Assembly (NCBI GenBank): GCA_950295325.1
Contig: OX485806.1
Coordinates: 11,036,001-11,100,000, forward strand
Length of the DNA: 64,000 nt
Source: Polytrichum commune
Lineage: Eukaryota > Streptophyta > Polytrichopsida > Polytrichales > Polytrichaceae
Direction of reading: 5' to 3'
Made by a program: the position numbers and the translations under genes. The notes below the pieces were generated by a model. That model had not been told where the DNA came from. It saw nothing but the letters and a program-made list of their open reading frames with translations, and searched no databases. Numbering within the stretch: position 1 is the first letter of the stretch; each line of letters starts with the position of its first letter. This document shows positions 49,211 to 61,739 of the stretch, in pieces.

Positions 49211-51090
49211 GCACATGGGTTTAAAGGTCATGCAATGAAAAAGGGGATAAGAGCCAATAATTGTTTGTATTAAAAAAAAAATTGTTGCATCATAACAAAG
49301 GTAATATAAAGATATCAAAATTTTACAAACAAGTTCATGTTAGTGATACATGCCTACTAAGTTTGTGCCCCCCTGAGGAAGCTGGTAAAATTGAACATTC
49401 TTAATGCTATCATTTATCTTGGATCTCTAGTAATTCGTGTGCTCATCCCACCTCACATGGTCCATCTGCATCCTACGTCTCACGGAAGCCTAGTCAATTC
49501 GGCTCCCCAAAGATTCTTCACACAAAAGGTCTAGGGTCATGGTCCAAAATTTATGACCTTCCCTGGCATAAAGTATTGGATCATGACCATGGTTGCAAAA
49601 TTACAGTGTAAGTGGTCTTGGAACCTCTGATGTCATTTCCACATCAATTGGCGAAGATGGTGGATAAACCAAGCGGGGTTCATTTAATTTATAGTGTCTT
49701 GTGGATTCTCTATCGCATGGCAAGTGGTTCAATGGGTACCCCTAACACCATGTTCACATTATCAAGGTCTACCCAATTGGAGGGTGGAGTTCCTAGAGGT
49801 TGATGAGCTGGGACCGGATGGATATCAAAATAAGCTTGGACCGTTGGAGGATTTGTTGGAGGTTGCCATCTCAATGGTATCGGTCAGCCAATGTTATGGC
49901 CTAGCACATAATTGGGTATGATCCTACTCCAACAAGATGCCCTCAAATCTACATTGATACATCCCCGGGGGTTGGAATCTTCCTTGGAAACCTAAATGAC
50001 ATGTGTGGGTCACTATGAAATCAAGTCCCCTGTGCTCGAGAAGTTTGTAGAAGAAAAACAAATTTTACATGTACTAATGGTAGGCTAGAAAACGGACTCG
50101 TGTGTTTAAATGAATGTTTTCAATTTAATTTTATAAATGCCTCCACAACATATACAAAATATGCATAAACACTTGTGATCCTCCCCATGTATACTCCCAA
50201 ACCTCCTTGCCCTAGTCTCCAAAACTCTTAATATGGCTCACCTCCTTCCATAATTAACCACACCTTTGCTTGGACATTCGATTGACTTTTGCACTCGGAA
50301 CGAACATCCTCATTAGATGTGTCCACTCCACATAACTTCAGACATCTACATATCCCTCTCATCTTGCCATTTGGGATTAGCAAGAATGTTGGGATATGTG
50401 CCACCTCCAAATTGATGGGTTGTGGTCTACCCTTAGTGCATTCGGTTTTCTTCTTCCAGGTGTACCTCCCAATGCCAACTTTGGAGTTCCCCCCAAACCT
50501 GATACCCTGCCACATGGAGGTTCCAGTGGTATGTTGTCTTTATCCGCCATCATTGCCACTAAACCAAAAGGTTTTTTTTTCCCCTTAAAATCATTTAAAT
50601 ATAATATGATAGTGCTAACACCATATGATTTTATCTAAAATAAACCCCACACTTATGTGGTTCAGCCAATATATTATTATGTAAAACACATTCAAAATAA
50701 GTGTTTACATATTACAAGTTCCCGTATTGTTTGAAAACGTCATCCCATATTTTTATAAATAAAACCGACCGCAATGGATTATTGTGTCATGTGTGGAATG
50801 AAGAATGTATGTATGTATGTATGTATGTATGTTTATAAGTCGATGTGGTGCAATAAAGCATAATTCTCAAACACAAACCCACAATGTGGGCCCTCCAACT
50901 CACTTTGGTCTCCAAGTGGCAACAATTGTTCAACAACCAAAGACTCACTGGAGCGAGGGCAAAGTGAGGGTGGAATGGAAGTGGGAACCATGTGTTCCCA
51001 TGGGGAGGGCGCCGATTGGGTGTTACCCCTCCCCACCCAACCCATGGACGCTACATGTTCATGGGGTACATGTAGTCAACATAGCAATGC
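49211..51090. other. Intergenic, nothing firmly identified
   Basis: A minus-strand stretch at 50515-50228 stays open for 95 codons but matches nothing I recognise. Confidence 0.35.
50806..50832. repeat. (ATGT)n microsatellite
   Basis: About seven tandem GTAT tetranucleotides. Confidence 0.95.
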
Positions 51091-51222
51091 TCATGAGCAG
51101 TTGCATGCCTTGTCAACTACACACTTTGCAGGCAATTGTTGAAGAGCAATCAACTTGGGCAAACAACTCATTTTGCCTTGTGAACTTCCAAGACAACTGC
51201 CCTAAAGCAGTCAACACACCCA

Positions 51223-51285
51223 GGTTTCTATGGTACAATCGACTTTAAAGCAATCATCATTAAAGTCGATTGTACCATAGAAACC
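51223..51285. repeat. Perfect 26-bp inverted repeat with 11-nt loop
   Basis: Arms 51223-51248 (GGTTTCTATGGTACAATCGA and on to TTTAA) and 51260-51285 are exact reverse complements. The transcript of either strand would fold into a stable hairpin. Surrounding sequence is rich in CAGTTGAC/GTCGA motifs like those at 48.1-48.5 kb. Confidence 0.85.
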
Positions 51286-51539
51286 GATTGTTGTCGAGCA
51301 GTTGACGATCAACAATATATATTTAAATATATTTAAATATTTATATTTATATTTTACCCCAAGGTAAAGTGTTTTGCCCCCCCCCCCCGAGTGATTTTTT
51401 GGATCCGGCATTACATCATCGTCATAGGTTGTGACATGATGGAGATTATCCCTAGTCCAAATTATAATATGTTCATTCAACACCCGCTTTCTTTAATTTT
51501 AGAGTTTATAAAGATATGCAAAACTTACATAATACCCCT

Positions 51540-51705
51540 TCCAATTGTGCTCATTTCTAGAACTAGATATTCAATGGTGTCTACACTTCGAGCACATAGT
51601 CCAATTTGAGCCATCGTAACACATGTTTTTCTGGGTGTCCGTTCTTGACTACAACTCTTACCATATACAATCTAATTATAGGAGTCCGATTAAGAAGAGT
51701 GTCGA
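51540..51705 (+). repeat. R1 right-half copy
   Basis: CGAGCACATAGTCCAATTTG, TAACACATGTTTTTCTGGGT and CTAATTATAGGAGTCCGATT follow the R1 order. Confidence 0.5.
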
Positions 51706-52184
51706 CATAGTAGAGTAAATAAACAACAAAGAATGTGCTTGTGTGTTTTCAATTTCCAACTATGTTGTTTCCTCTACATACTAATTCCTATTTCAAAGAA
51801 TCCATATCAAGTTCATGATCCTTGGGTCCTTTGAAAGAGTTATGTAAGCTTAGCCCCTCCCCCTCATGTTTGTGTATGTTTGGCTTCATGAGCGACTTAA
51901 ATAGGGTGGAAGAGTACCCATAACATTAGTCAACATGCAAGGTGATTTGGGTGTGCCATGGAATCAAGGGGATATTGTTGTTGGGATCTTGTTTTTTTTC
52001 ACATGCAGAGTCTATAGTCTAGGGGGTGCACCTTTCATAACACGTATGAGTATACGTGAGTGCACAAAAGGGGTATTAATTTGAACTTTTTTCGTATTAT
52101 ATATACATATGCTACACCAATCATGACTTGTACTTATGTACATGTATGAAGGACCTTTAGGGAATATATGACATTTGTATTTGT

Positions 52185-53052
52185 ATGGCAGGGTCACATA
52201 TTGAGGCTCATTTATGTGGAAGTATGGAGGACGAGGATCGTGATTATGATCACACATTGATTTATGATTATAGTGCGCAAGATGATGATAGGATAAATTA
52301 TAGTGTTGGAGAAGACAATTCAAACGTGTGCAAGGATGTTGTCATAAAGACAAAAATTGATGCAATTGCACGTTGAAAATCATTTACATGAAGATGCAGA
52401 GTTGCAAAGTGAGCTTTGACATGCCTTAAATGTTCTAATCGATGAACATGAAAATGTTGAAATGCCCACTCAATCTACTGTAAAGTCCATTGTGGCTTAT
52501 GTAGAGGTAGGAGATTCTAGAACACTCAAAAAATACACTTGTTAGTCAAATGAATGGCAATCCAACTTAACCTAAAGATTGTTTGATCAGATTAAGGCTA
52601 GCATATTATATATGAAGCCTAAGCTCGTTACTGCTCCAAATCATAATACTATGTTAAATCTTGATTGTGATTGTGGAGTGTTTTATTTTGACACACCTGA
52701 AGCTAGAATTGTCGAAAATTGTAGTAGACCCAAAAAAAACTCCAATTAAGGTTAGTATGTTGGGAGGGCTTGTAGGATGCGTATGAAATTTGGTAATTGT
52801 TGGGTGGAGTATAGGGGTCCAATTGACTTGATGGACCATCTATCGAACATGAAGATTGGTTTATGTTGATATCAAAAAGGAATTAATAATAAATGATCTT
52901 ACTGATCATTTGATGGTTTATTTAGATACAATAATTGCATTAGCTTTGATGACATATATTATAGACTTAGATGCTTATGAGCTACATTCAGGGGATGAAA
53001 AAAAATCTTTAATGACATTATTAATGAATGCTAGGGTTTTACATTATACATA
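52185..53052 (+). pseudogene. Decayed coding remnant of unknown origin
   Basis: Not recognised. Several plus-strand stretches read like one protein broken by stops and frame changes: an acidic start (MEDEDRDYDHTLIYDYSAQD, from about 52212), then IDEHENVEMPTQSTVKS with VAYVEVGDSRTLKKYT to about 52545, then FDQIKASILYM with LDCDCGVFYFDTPEARIVEN to about 52720, then RMKFGNCWVEYRGPIDLMDH (about 52777-52836), then DTIIALALMTY and ELHSGDEKKSLMTLLMNA ending at the stop at 53052. The order is kept, the frame changes at about 52.36 and 52.75 kb and again near 52.87 kb, and in-frame stops occur near 52440 and 52551. Its composition is protein-like and AT-rich. A former gene or transposon protein is likely; no function can be given. 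Confidence 0.42.
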
Positions 53053-55519
53053 GGATAGGGGCTCATTATGATTCAAAAGCATATTTGTATACTTAAGTTA
53101 ATGACTATATATGAATAAATTTTTTCTTACATGTACATATTGTCACTTGTGTTTTTATCATTGAAATTGTATGTGTAATGCTTGATTTTACACACAAGAA
53201 ATGAATAAAAATACTTGTATATAAGGGGTTTTTAGAATTGTTGTGAACACACGTGGTTCTTGATTTTTAATGAAAGATGCCACCCCCAGGGCCTACACTA
53301 TCATGTTGATCTTGTTGGAAGTGTCCAAGACTATTGGGTAATCTTATGCTAGGTTAAATTTTTTCTTTTTCTTTTTTCCTTTTCCTTTTGGAAGAGAAAT
53401 GGATTTCCATTGCCCAATTAAAACCATAATACAACCATACCACCTCAAGAAGAGCCATGTTCACCTAATCTCAAAGTGCTTAAACCCTTGAATGTATGCA
53501 TAGAGACAGACACTTAGGTGGGAATACGTTGATTAGTAGGGTGAAAGTGTCAATTAGAGATTGATTAGACAAATTGTACCGACTAAATTTGGTGCAAATT
53601 ATACCTTGAAATGCCAACCAAGGGATTTTATTTATGATTTTTTAAAATTCATTTCTCATAGGTAGTGCAGTATGCGATCTAGTCAAGAGAGAAGTAACTA
53701 TTTACATCCATAATATTGGATGAAGGTTGGAAGTAGAGGATGAAATGTAATTGGTCAGCCACATCTAAGTACTTCCATCCAAAAGAGAGCGATACCTTTT
53801 CCAAAGTGGGAAGATTTCAACAATATCATCCTCCCAAAAGAATAAATATATAATTCGATATTCCCTCCCGACAAAAAAATGAATAGCATTTTGAACGATG
53901 AATAGCCCCAAAAATTTAATAGTTTATAGTGGTACAATTTGAACCAAGACAATTTGAAATGGGTGTTAATTATGATAAAGCCCCCCTGTCTTACCGCGGT
54001 TTCTTATTCAAGTCTTGTCACAATCACACACTTGATGAAAGAGTTTTAGAAGTTGCGTTGTCCTTCTTCACTCACGCCATATTGTTAGATCAGGCTCTCG
54101 CCCATTGTCTAAGATTCCCCACGGCTGCCCCCCCCCCCCATAGTAGTATGGATTGTGTCTCAGTCCCAATGTGGCTGATCATCTGAAAAGACCAGCTCAA
54201 CATTGTAGGCTTGGTCAACTTTCACCTAACCAACAACCTCATACGTATACGGTGCAAACACAAGGGACCAATTGATTTGTAATATATGGTGAGGGGTTAC
54301 AGGTGATCACTAAGCCCTAATATCTATTAAAATTGTTGAGGTAGCATGTCTCACCCGCCAATGTCTTCTCAACGTTGGCTTTTCAAACGCCATGTTATAG
54401 TTAAACTTATGAGTTTCAAGAGCTGACCACAACCTTGGGGACATTCAATTTAACCCTTTGGTACACCAAGTATACATAGATACTACATACTCTATATGTA
54501 TATATATATATAAGTTGGATTATTTATATGAAAATATCCTAACATTCTTAAGCCAATGCTCTTCTAACCTTTCAACAAGGAATCGAAGTGCACCGAGGAA
54601 GCATGAAGTTGCATCATTCAATAAGAAGATCTTATTTGAGATGAGTAATTGTTCATTTCAAGAGATCTCCTTCGTTTAGAGACGCATCCAACAATCAAGA
54701 GCATATCATGCTTACATGTCATACACCCATGATCAATTAGGATTGTGTTAAAGGAAAAATAGAATAAGGTCAAAGGAAGTATTGGTTTAGCCCCTAAGTG
54801 TCCAAAAGGCCCTATATGGATCTATACATGTATAAAATGTACATTTGAACTACATATTTATATTATATTTAGTCCCGTCAAATAAATAAATTCATTACAT
54901 GTGCTTTTAAATTTTGTTGATTTGAAGGCTTTATGTTTAAATAAACAACATGGATGCCCTTGGATGTAAATACATAATTGCTAGTTCAGTCATCAATGTC
55001 ACATACATGTGAGTAATTTATCACACAATTATTATATTCCTAATTTACCCTTAACATAAGAGGATTTACTAAATAAATAGGTTTTCCCATAGAATAAAAT
55101 ATATACGATTTAAAAATTATTTGGTGAGGACTTGTTCAAGGCATGCATGTCTTAGTTGGCTGCTTTTCTTAATTCTTAGACCTATACTAGAACATGTGGC
55201 CAGGGAAAGGAGCTCTAGATTTATCTAGAGTTATGTTTGATAGCTAAAGTTAGTGAACCTCTCAAAACCCTAAACTTGAAACAAGAAATTGATGGACGAT
55301 TCTTCCTCACCTGAAACCCACACATGTCAAGCCTTATTTTTTAATTTGTTTTCTTCTCATACACGAATGCCATGAAAAAATGCCTTCCTTTCCTCAATTA
55401 CTTTTCATCAAACATCAAAGTAAATGAAATTCCGTATTGTACCATGCATGTGTGTGCATGGCATGAGATTTTTCCTTGACAATTCTCTAGATAAATCTAG
55501 GGAATGAATGATTTGTATT
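53053..55519. other. Intergenic, AT-rich, nothing identified
   Basis: Several AT runs (e.g. 54495-54512) and a C run at 54127-54138. No element termini found. Confidence 0.4.
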
Positions 55520-55640
55520 TAGGCGTGGATCTAAGAATGGAGACCAAAAGACATATCTAAAAGAGATTGGATTATGGGTTCAAAAATCAACATAAGTTGG
55601 AGAGGGGTTGGGGGGGGGGTGCTCAATGAGCTTGAGAATC
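55520..55640 (-). repeat. R1 fragment, inverted
   Basis: GCGTGGATCTAAGAATGGAG and AAAAGAGATTGGATTATGGG are the reversed R1 right half. A G run and a reversed R1-like GAGCTTGAGAATCTTCACTT follow. Confidence 0.5.
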
Positions 55641-55984
55641 TTCACTTTGATAAAGAATAAGATATTGATATGAATTCCAAAAAATATGAGAAAAATCACT
55701 ATGGACATTTATTTCAAATTGGCAATCAATGCGCATAATTGCATGTTCCGCATCCTACAAGTAGTGGGTGCAGAGTTTAAAGAGTCCATTTAAGGCCCAT
55801 TTACCTTACACATGTCTTACATCAAGCCCCTTACTAGCCTTCAACCCTAAAGGCACATGTATTCTTTCTAGATGACTTGGGCGATAGTTTATAACATCCT
55901 CAACAAATTATGAGGCCCATAATGAGCCTCCAATCATAACATTATTATGCTCCTTGGTTGCGTTCCTTGCAGAGCCCTACATTG

Positions 55985-56385
55985 GGTGCCCATACCCATG
56001 CCCATGCCCATACCCACCCATGCCCATGGGTTTTGGGTGGGCATGGGTGCAATATTATTGTTCATGGATGGGCATGGGTGGGCATGACTGCGATATTATT
56101 GTTCATGGGTGGGCATGGGTGGGCATGACTGCGATATTATTGTTCATGGGTGGGCATGGGTTTGATATTATAATGGGTGGGCATGGGTGGGCATGGGTGG
56201 GGCACAATTACACAATCATACAAGACACATTACACAATTACACAATACACATTACACAATTTTTGAATACATGGGCGCAATTTGAATAGCATGGGTGGGC
56301 ATGGGTGGGCACATGTCATGCTATGTGTGGGCATGGGTGGGCATAGGTCACTGATGATGGGCATGGTCTGGGTATGGGTGCAATT
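55985..56385. repeat. GGGTGGGCATG minisatellite with a 41-bp subarray
   Basis: GGGCATGGGTGGGCATG repeats throughout. Between about 56048 and 56170 a 41-bp unit containing ATATTATTGTTCATGG repeats two to three times. The long reading frame across it is repeat-derived, not a gene. Confidence 0.85.
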
Positions 56386-56409
56386 AAAAAGGAAAATGTT
56401 GGGCTCTGG

Positions 56410-56480
56410 TTCCTTGGGACTAGGTATCGAGTGAGCATAATTCTCCTTCAATTTTGGGATTCCCCATTTATGGGGACCAC
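56410..56480 (-). repeat. Dispersed single relative of the 243-bp satellite unit
   Basis: The reverse complement of this stretch reads like part of the 18.1-19.6 kb unit (GGGACTAGGTATC here on the plus strand, then CATAATTCTCCTT). It shows the unit also exists outside the array. Confidence 0.55.
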
Positions 56481-57129
56481 TCAAGTTGTGTGCAACTCTA
56501 ATTTTTCTGAAAAAGAGCTATAGATTCAGAGCTTTTTTAAAATTGCCACCTCTTTCTTTGCAAAAAGACCATTACCTACCTACTTAGCAATGTTATAATT
56601 GGCCCCTCGTGGGTTAAATGGTTGAGTAAGGTACATGGGTGTTACTGTAGCTCTCTAGTAGCTTGGGCACCTTTTTGCTTATTAACTGATTAAACTACAA
56701 AAAGTAAGTTAGGCAGCTCATAAAATAATATTCTAAAATTGGGTAGATTCGAGAAGTAATTTAAAATAACTAAGATAGTCATCCATGTCATTTCTAGAAT
56801 TCATGGATGGTTTTCCTAATTTCATCTATGACGGCTACAATTAACCTAAAGACTTCCCTTGACCAACATTCCTTACCCTAAGCTTTGTTTTTTACTTGTA
56901 TGTCAAGGTTTTGCTTGGCAACAAATTTTGCTTTGTGTGAGAGTAATATAGATTCCAGTGAATGCCACTTGCATTATTTTGATTTTAGGCACTCTTTTTG
57001 TTTTGGACACTCAACGAAATTAGTTTCCCATAAATTGAGGTACCTGTCATTTTTAATTGTTTTCTACCCAAGCTGCTCTCTCGAGCTACAGTATTTGGTT
57101 CGATTTTCACGTTCTCCAACTTCTACCGA

Positions 57130-57435
57130 TTAGATCTACACAACAAAACTCGTGTTGCATTAGCAAACCTATAACGAAGCATCAACATAAATCGAATTGT
57201 ATATCAGTCGAAAGTGCACATCTGGTGGACTCCTTAACTAAATACATACATAGGGTCCTCCCAATTACGTTCGCTATGACGTGTAGAACAGTCAATGAAC
57301 ATTCGAATACGTAGTCCAATCTCTCTTAAGCATGTGTCTTCATGGTGTTTGCTCTTTCATCCTCACCAAACCACGTACGAATCAACACATGAAAGATTAA
57401 GAAGGAACCAAGCAACACCCGCATACCTTAATAAA
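57130..57435 (+). repeat. R1 long-form copy
   Basis: Carries the outer part (GTGTTGCATTAGCAAACCTA) and the R1 body (CGTAGTCCAATCTCTCTTAA, GGTGTTTGCTCTTTCATCCT). It is the reverse complement of the arrangement at 1780-2145. Confidence 0.55.
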
Positions 57436-57639
57436 TGGTTATGGTTAGGTGCTTTAGGCTTAGATGTAAACTATATGCATGTGGGTGGCACTAGGAGATA
57501 GTTTTATGTCGAGTCATCAAGTAGGTTGGTCGGATGGTAATGCTTGCATGCATGCATGCCTTGCAATCCCGACAACATGGTGGATCCCATTCCTTGTCTT
57601 TGGGCCCAATTGAATGCCCGCTTTTGTTCCGGTTTTTGT

Positions 57640-57895
57640 AATCTATGACACTCTAAATCGGTGATCGGGGACATTTTTGGGCATAATCGGTTGAGATCCT
57701 AGTGTTTGCAAGTCCAACCGGTTACATGTTGACATCCTCCGGTTTTCCTTTAATAAAATGAGGTATATTCTATAGATTCTTCTAGAACAATCGGTAATTT
57801 TCCTGCAGTGTTGAACTTCAACTGGTTATTTCTCAAACTCAACTGGTTCATCTGTAACTAACTGCCGGTTCTCCTCGATCATTGCTCTAAATCCC
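57640..57895 (-). repeat. Dispersed repeat R2, copy 3 (inverted)
   Basis: The reverse complement has the full set of R2 blocks, including the middle found in copy 2. A short tail of the family is also recognisable at about 14636-14690 (plus strand CCTACAGTCTTGAACTTCAA). Confidence 0.6.
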
Positions 57896-57943
57896 ATCTC
57901 AATATCTTGAGCTAGCTTTTGAAGTTACTTGATCCCGTTTTTT

Positions 57944-57970
57944 CCCTTCACATATGGGATATGTGAAGGG
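57944..57970. repeat. 12-bp perfect hairpin
   Basis: CCCTTCACATAT, a three-base loop GGG, then ATATGTGAAGGG. It sits 66 bp before the foldback element at 58036. Confidence 0.85.
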
Positions 57971-58035
57971 GAGGGATGTTAAACCTCCCCCTACGAGCTT
58001 TTAGGGGGTCGTGGATAAGGGCTTGGGCAACCCTT

Positions 58036-58866
58036 TGGAAAAAATCGAGATTTTTTGAACCTGACCGAAAATTGTCTTGCCTGATTTTGAGAAAAAAAAC
58101 ACATTGCGCTTGCATTCTTGAAGGCCGCTTGTCCACAAATCTCATATTGAGTGCACTTCACCTTCAAGGTCCAGAATCTAATTTCTATTTGCACTTTCAC
58201 TTAGTAAGTAAACAATTGACTGGGATTTCATTTTCGAAGTGAAATCGTCAGTAAAGCATGTCATGAAATTGGAAGTCAACAATGTTACAAAGTAAATCAT
58301 AATTAATTTAAGTAGTCACATTTTAGAATTAATTAGGCTTCATTAGTTTGGTAAGCATAATTTCTGATTTGTTTAGGATTAATTAGGTTCATCAAGCTCA
58401 ATTAGGCTCAATATGCTTGATTACTTTTAATCATGCTTAAGTAGTTCGAATGTGTATGAATACCTGTGAAAGTAGAAGGCAATACCTAAACTATTATGAA
58501 ATATACATACTGAATTAAAACACATCAATTTAAGTTTCATTATAATAGAATGACAAAGACCCTTTCAAATGGTAAGTCACAAAAATTATAACCTCAATGT
58601 GAATGAGGATTTTTGAAATGTTTTTGACTTTCAAATTAAGTACATGTTTTATTGACATTTTCACTTCATGAATGAAACCCTGGTTCAATTGTTTGCTTAC
58701 TAAGTGGAAGTGCACATATAAATTGGATTTTGGACGTTGAAGGTGAATCTCATTCAATATGGGTTTTGTGGACAAGCGGCCTTCAAGAATGCAAGGGCAA
58801 TGTTTTTTCCGAAGTCGGGCAGGGTGGCCAACAATTTTCAGGTGGGTTAAAAAAAATTCAATTTTT
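58036..58866. mobile_element. Foldback/long-TIR element, about 830 bp
   Basis: Arms of about 230 bp (58036-58260 and 58625-58866) are inverted copies: GCATTCTTGAAGGCCGCTTG on the left against CAAGCGGCCTTCAAGAATGC on the right, then the ACTTCACCTTCAA and CACTTAGTAAGTAAACAATTG regions. The spacer of about 360 bp is AT-rich and non-coding. Target duplication is not clear. Confidence 0.6.
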
Positions 58867-58889
58867 AACCTTGTTAAAAACATTTGGGT

Positions 58890-59135
58890 ATCTTAGATTC
58901 GCAATGTTGCAATTATTGTCACTTACTAAGTGGTTCCTCTTCCAAAGTTCAATCATCCACAAACATATTCAATTATATGAATGTTAGGATGCAAAATATA
59001 CCACATTTTGTTACATAAAATGACATTTGGATGAATGAAAAGTAAATTGGGATGACAAAATTTCTAGACTTATTCATAAGAAGTACCATTGGAAAGAATA
59101 CCATACGACACTAAATACAATTTTTAGTGTATCAC
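58890..59135 (+). repeat. Diverged copy of the CACTA-like family
   Basis: Shares TGTTGCAATTATTGTCACTT, CATAAGAAGTACCAT and the terminal ACACTAAATACAATTTTTAG with the elements at 16.1 and 30.1 kb. Its middle differs. Confidence 0.45.
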
Positions 59136-59474
59136 CCCTCTCTCATGCCAAAAAGGGTTAGCTAAAGGGAGGACTTGATGTGAAACTTGTGGTTGTGAAA
59201 GGAGAATACTTAAGATGTTATTGTATTTGAAGTGAAACTCTTGACCATGTATTAGTGTAAAGATAGCTTCCCTTCAAGAAGAACACTTTGTTATGTGTGT
59301 GCAAACAATTGGTGTCCATTTCTCAAGCATGAAGTGGGGATTGAGTATCATGGTGACTAACCGACTTGGCGGTTGTCTTTCATGCTTCAAAAGCCTCTGA
59401 GTATCATGGTGACTAACTTAATTGGGAGTCATTTTCTCTTACCCGCTGCATGCAACCATCCACATGTTGGTTTC

Positions 59475-59492
59475 GGGGGGGGGGGGGGGGGG
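59475..59492. repeat. G18 homopolymer
   Basis: Eighteen consecutive G on the plus strand. Other long G or C runs are at 9907-9920, 9160-9171, 35551-35567 and 59710-59722. Length is uncertain in any assembly. Confidence 0.9.
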
Positions 59493-61693
59493 ACACTCAT
59501 AGTAAAATTTTGGAGAAACCTGTGATAACCACTTATTTTCAAGGGGGGTATTATCTTTGATAATTAGAATATTAGGAGTCCTTAAGGTAGGAAAAAAAAT
59601 ACTAAGATTAAATTTTTAATGCTCTTTTTGTAATTAGAAATCCAAAATGCATTCAATATTGAATACCTTATTTTTCTTACAGATTTATGATAACCTTTAA
59701 TTTATAGCCGAGGGGGGGGGGGGTGCATTGTGAATTGGCATTTTAACAATGGGATTGCATTGTTATGGTATGGCAAGAAGATGACACAATAGAAATTAAC
59801 TACACCAACACAATTGTAATGAAGAATGCAATGACTCTAAGAATGGCAGACCAAGCACGCCAACGGTTACAACAGAAGATGAGTTTAGGCTCTATGGAAG
59901 AGAACATTGTTGAGACAACCGACCCCCTTGGCTCACCCAAAACCCTAAAACCACAATTCATCTACATAATTAGACTAGATAGAAGCAATTTTCATCCATC
60001 CCATTTGAGCCTACATAATATTTAACTTAGGATACCCTTATTCAAGGCTATTTTCAATACAAATATAATAAAATTACACATGTTATGTTGCATGGTAATT
60101 TTATAATAAGAGGTTTCCAAAATGAATTCGCCCCTATATTTTACATAGAATTCTTGTAAATTTTCCCTCGAATGAATATTAAACACCCTATATTTTATCA
60201 CACGTCATTTCTAAAGTACTGCCAATGCCCCTCCCCCCCTAGGGTTGGTGTGAATTCATTTGTACAAATTTTTGGTTTTCATGTGAATTGAAATAAAGTG
60301 ACAACTAATACTTAGAATTTTTTTTTTGTTTTTTTTTTCTCTGCTTCTAGTGCCCTCATTTAAAATTTGGAGGGAGTGTGGGAGGATCTTTCCATTTTTA
60401 AGCAAGATTTGGTGCACTCCCTCTAAATTTTGAAAATGTGGTGTTTTCAATGAGGGATTTCACCTACGTCAAATTTTTACAATTCTTTTTTCTTGAGAAA
60501 TATCTCACGTTTATTTAGGTGTGCTTCTAATGATGGTAATTTCAGTTTCTAATTTTAGGTCAGTCAAAAGATAGGTTTTGGTTTGCAGTGAGCTTTACCT
60601 AGATCCATTGGCGATGCCCTAAGCGGGCATGACAATTTCCAATTTGATCCAATGTTCAAACAATGTTTGTGGAGTTGGAAGTGCGCACAATAGGGTCCCA
60701 TAGGTTCACTTACTTATCTTATTTCCATTGACAACCTAAAGTTGGAGTTGGCTTATGCCCTTTGTCATATCCTTCAAAGTGCTCAACCATTCGAGTTTCA
60801 ACCACAATTTCTTAGGCATGTTCTATACAAGTGCATTTCAAATTTTAGATATCAACACTAGGGTTGAACTGAACATGTTCTTCACATTTGTAGTAGTTGT
60901 GACATAATAGGTGGATTTGTAGGAATAGAAAGAGGAAAGATCAAGTCAAGAGGAGGAGATAATCTATTTGTCTACACATGGTTGGGTTGCCGATGTAAGT
61001 GATCTCCAGCCTCGAGCATTTTTCCTTGTCAATGAAGCAATGGATTGATTACATGTATTGGCCATGCACCCTCAAATAATCCCATTTATGCTACTACCAC
61101 TATGCTCCTTTGGATCGACCTCTTCTGCAATTCCATTTCGGGATTCAAGTGAAACTACTATGCTTGATCTATTGATGCCATGGTTGTCCTCCTTTCACAA
61201 TGCTATGAGCATGGATAAAAACCAAAGTGGAGTTGTTCAAGTATTTGAGAGGAATGGCATGAATTTGTAATATCACGATCACATAGTTAATGCAAATCCC
61301 CTTACTTAAGAGTTAGGACTTCTACATAACATAAAGACTTGCATCTTTATTACACGTAATCATAGAGCACAAGCCAAGATTTCCTTAAAGCATGCTTGTA
61401 ATGTCGTGGTTGCCGAGCTTTAAGTGCTTCTCTTGACTTGGTAGATCCTCAAATGAAAATGATTTGAATTCACTAACTTCCACATTCTATATCTTTTGCT
61501 ATGAGATCTCTTATCATCATCCACCTACCATTAGTCTCATACTCGTCAGAAGGCCCCTTGTACCAATATTGTGTTGTGTACTTAATTGTAGATATTTAAA
61601 TAATTTTTGGAGGTTAAAACTCAATACATAGCAACTTCTTATAACTTTGTTCATCAACATCAATTGGTTGTGAACAAGATTGAAGGTGCATAG

Positions 61694-61695
<2 letters not shown>

Positions 61696-61737
<42 letters not shown>
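61696..61737. repeat. (GA)n microsatellite
   Basis: About 21 uninterrupted GA units. Shorter GA runs occur at about 280-297, 9893-9905, 27210-27230 and 30877-30897. Confidence 0.97.

Positions 61738-61739
<2 letters not shown>

Noticed and set aside
50228-50515. 95-codon minus-strand frame
   Set aside because: Protein-like in places but overlapped by equally plausible frames; no motif, start context or homologous copy seen in the window.
55954-56289. 111-codon frame rich in Met, Gly and Trp
   Set aside because: Translation of the GGGTGGGCATG minisatellite.
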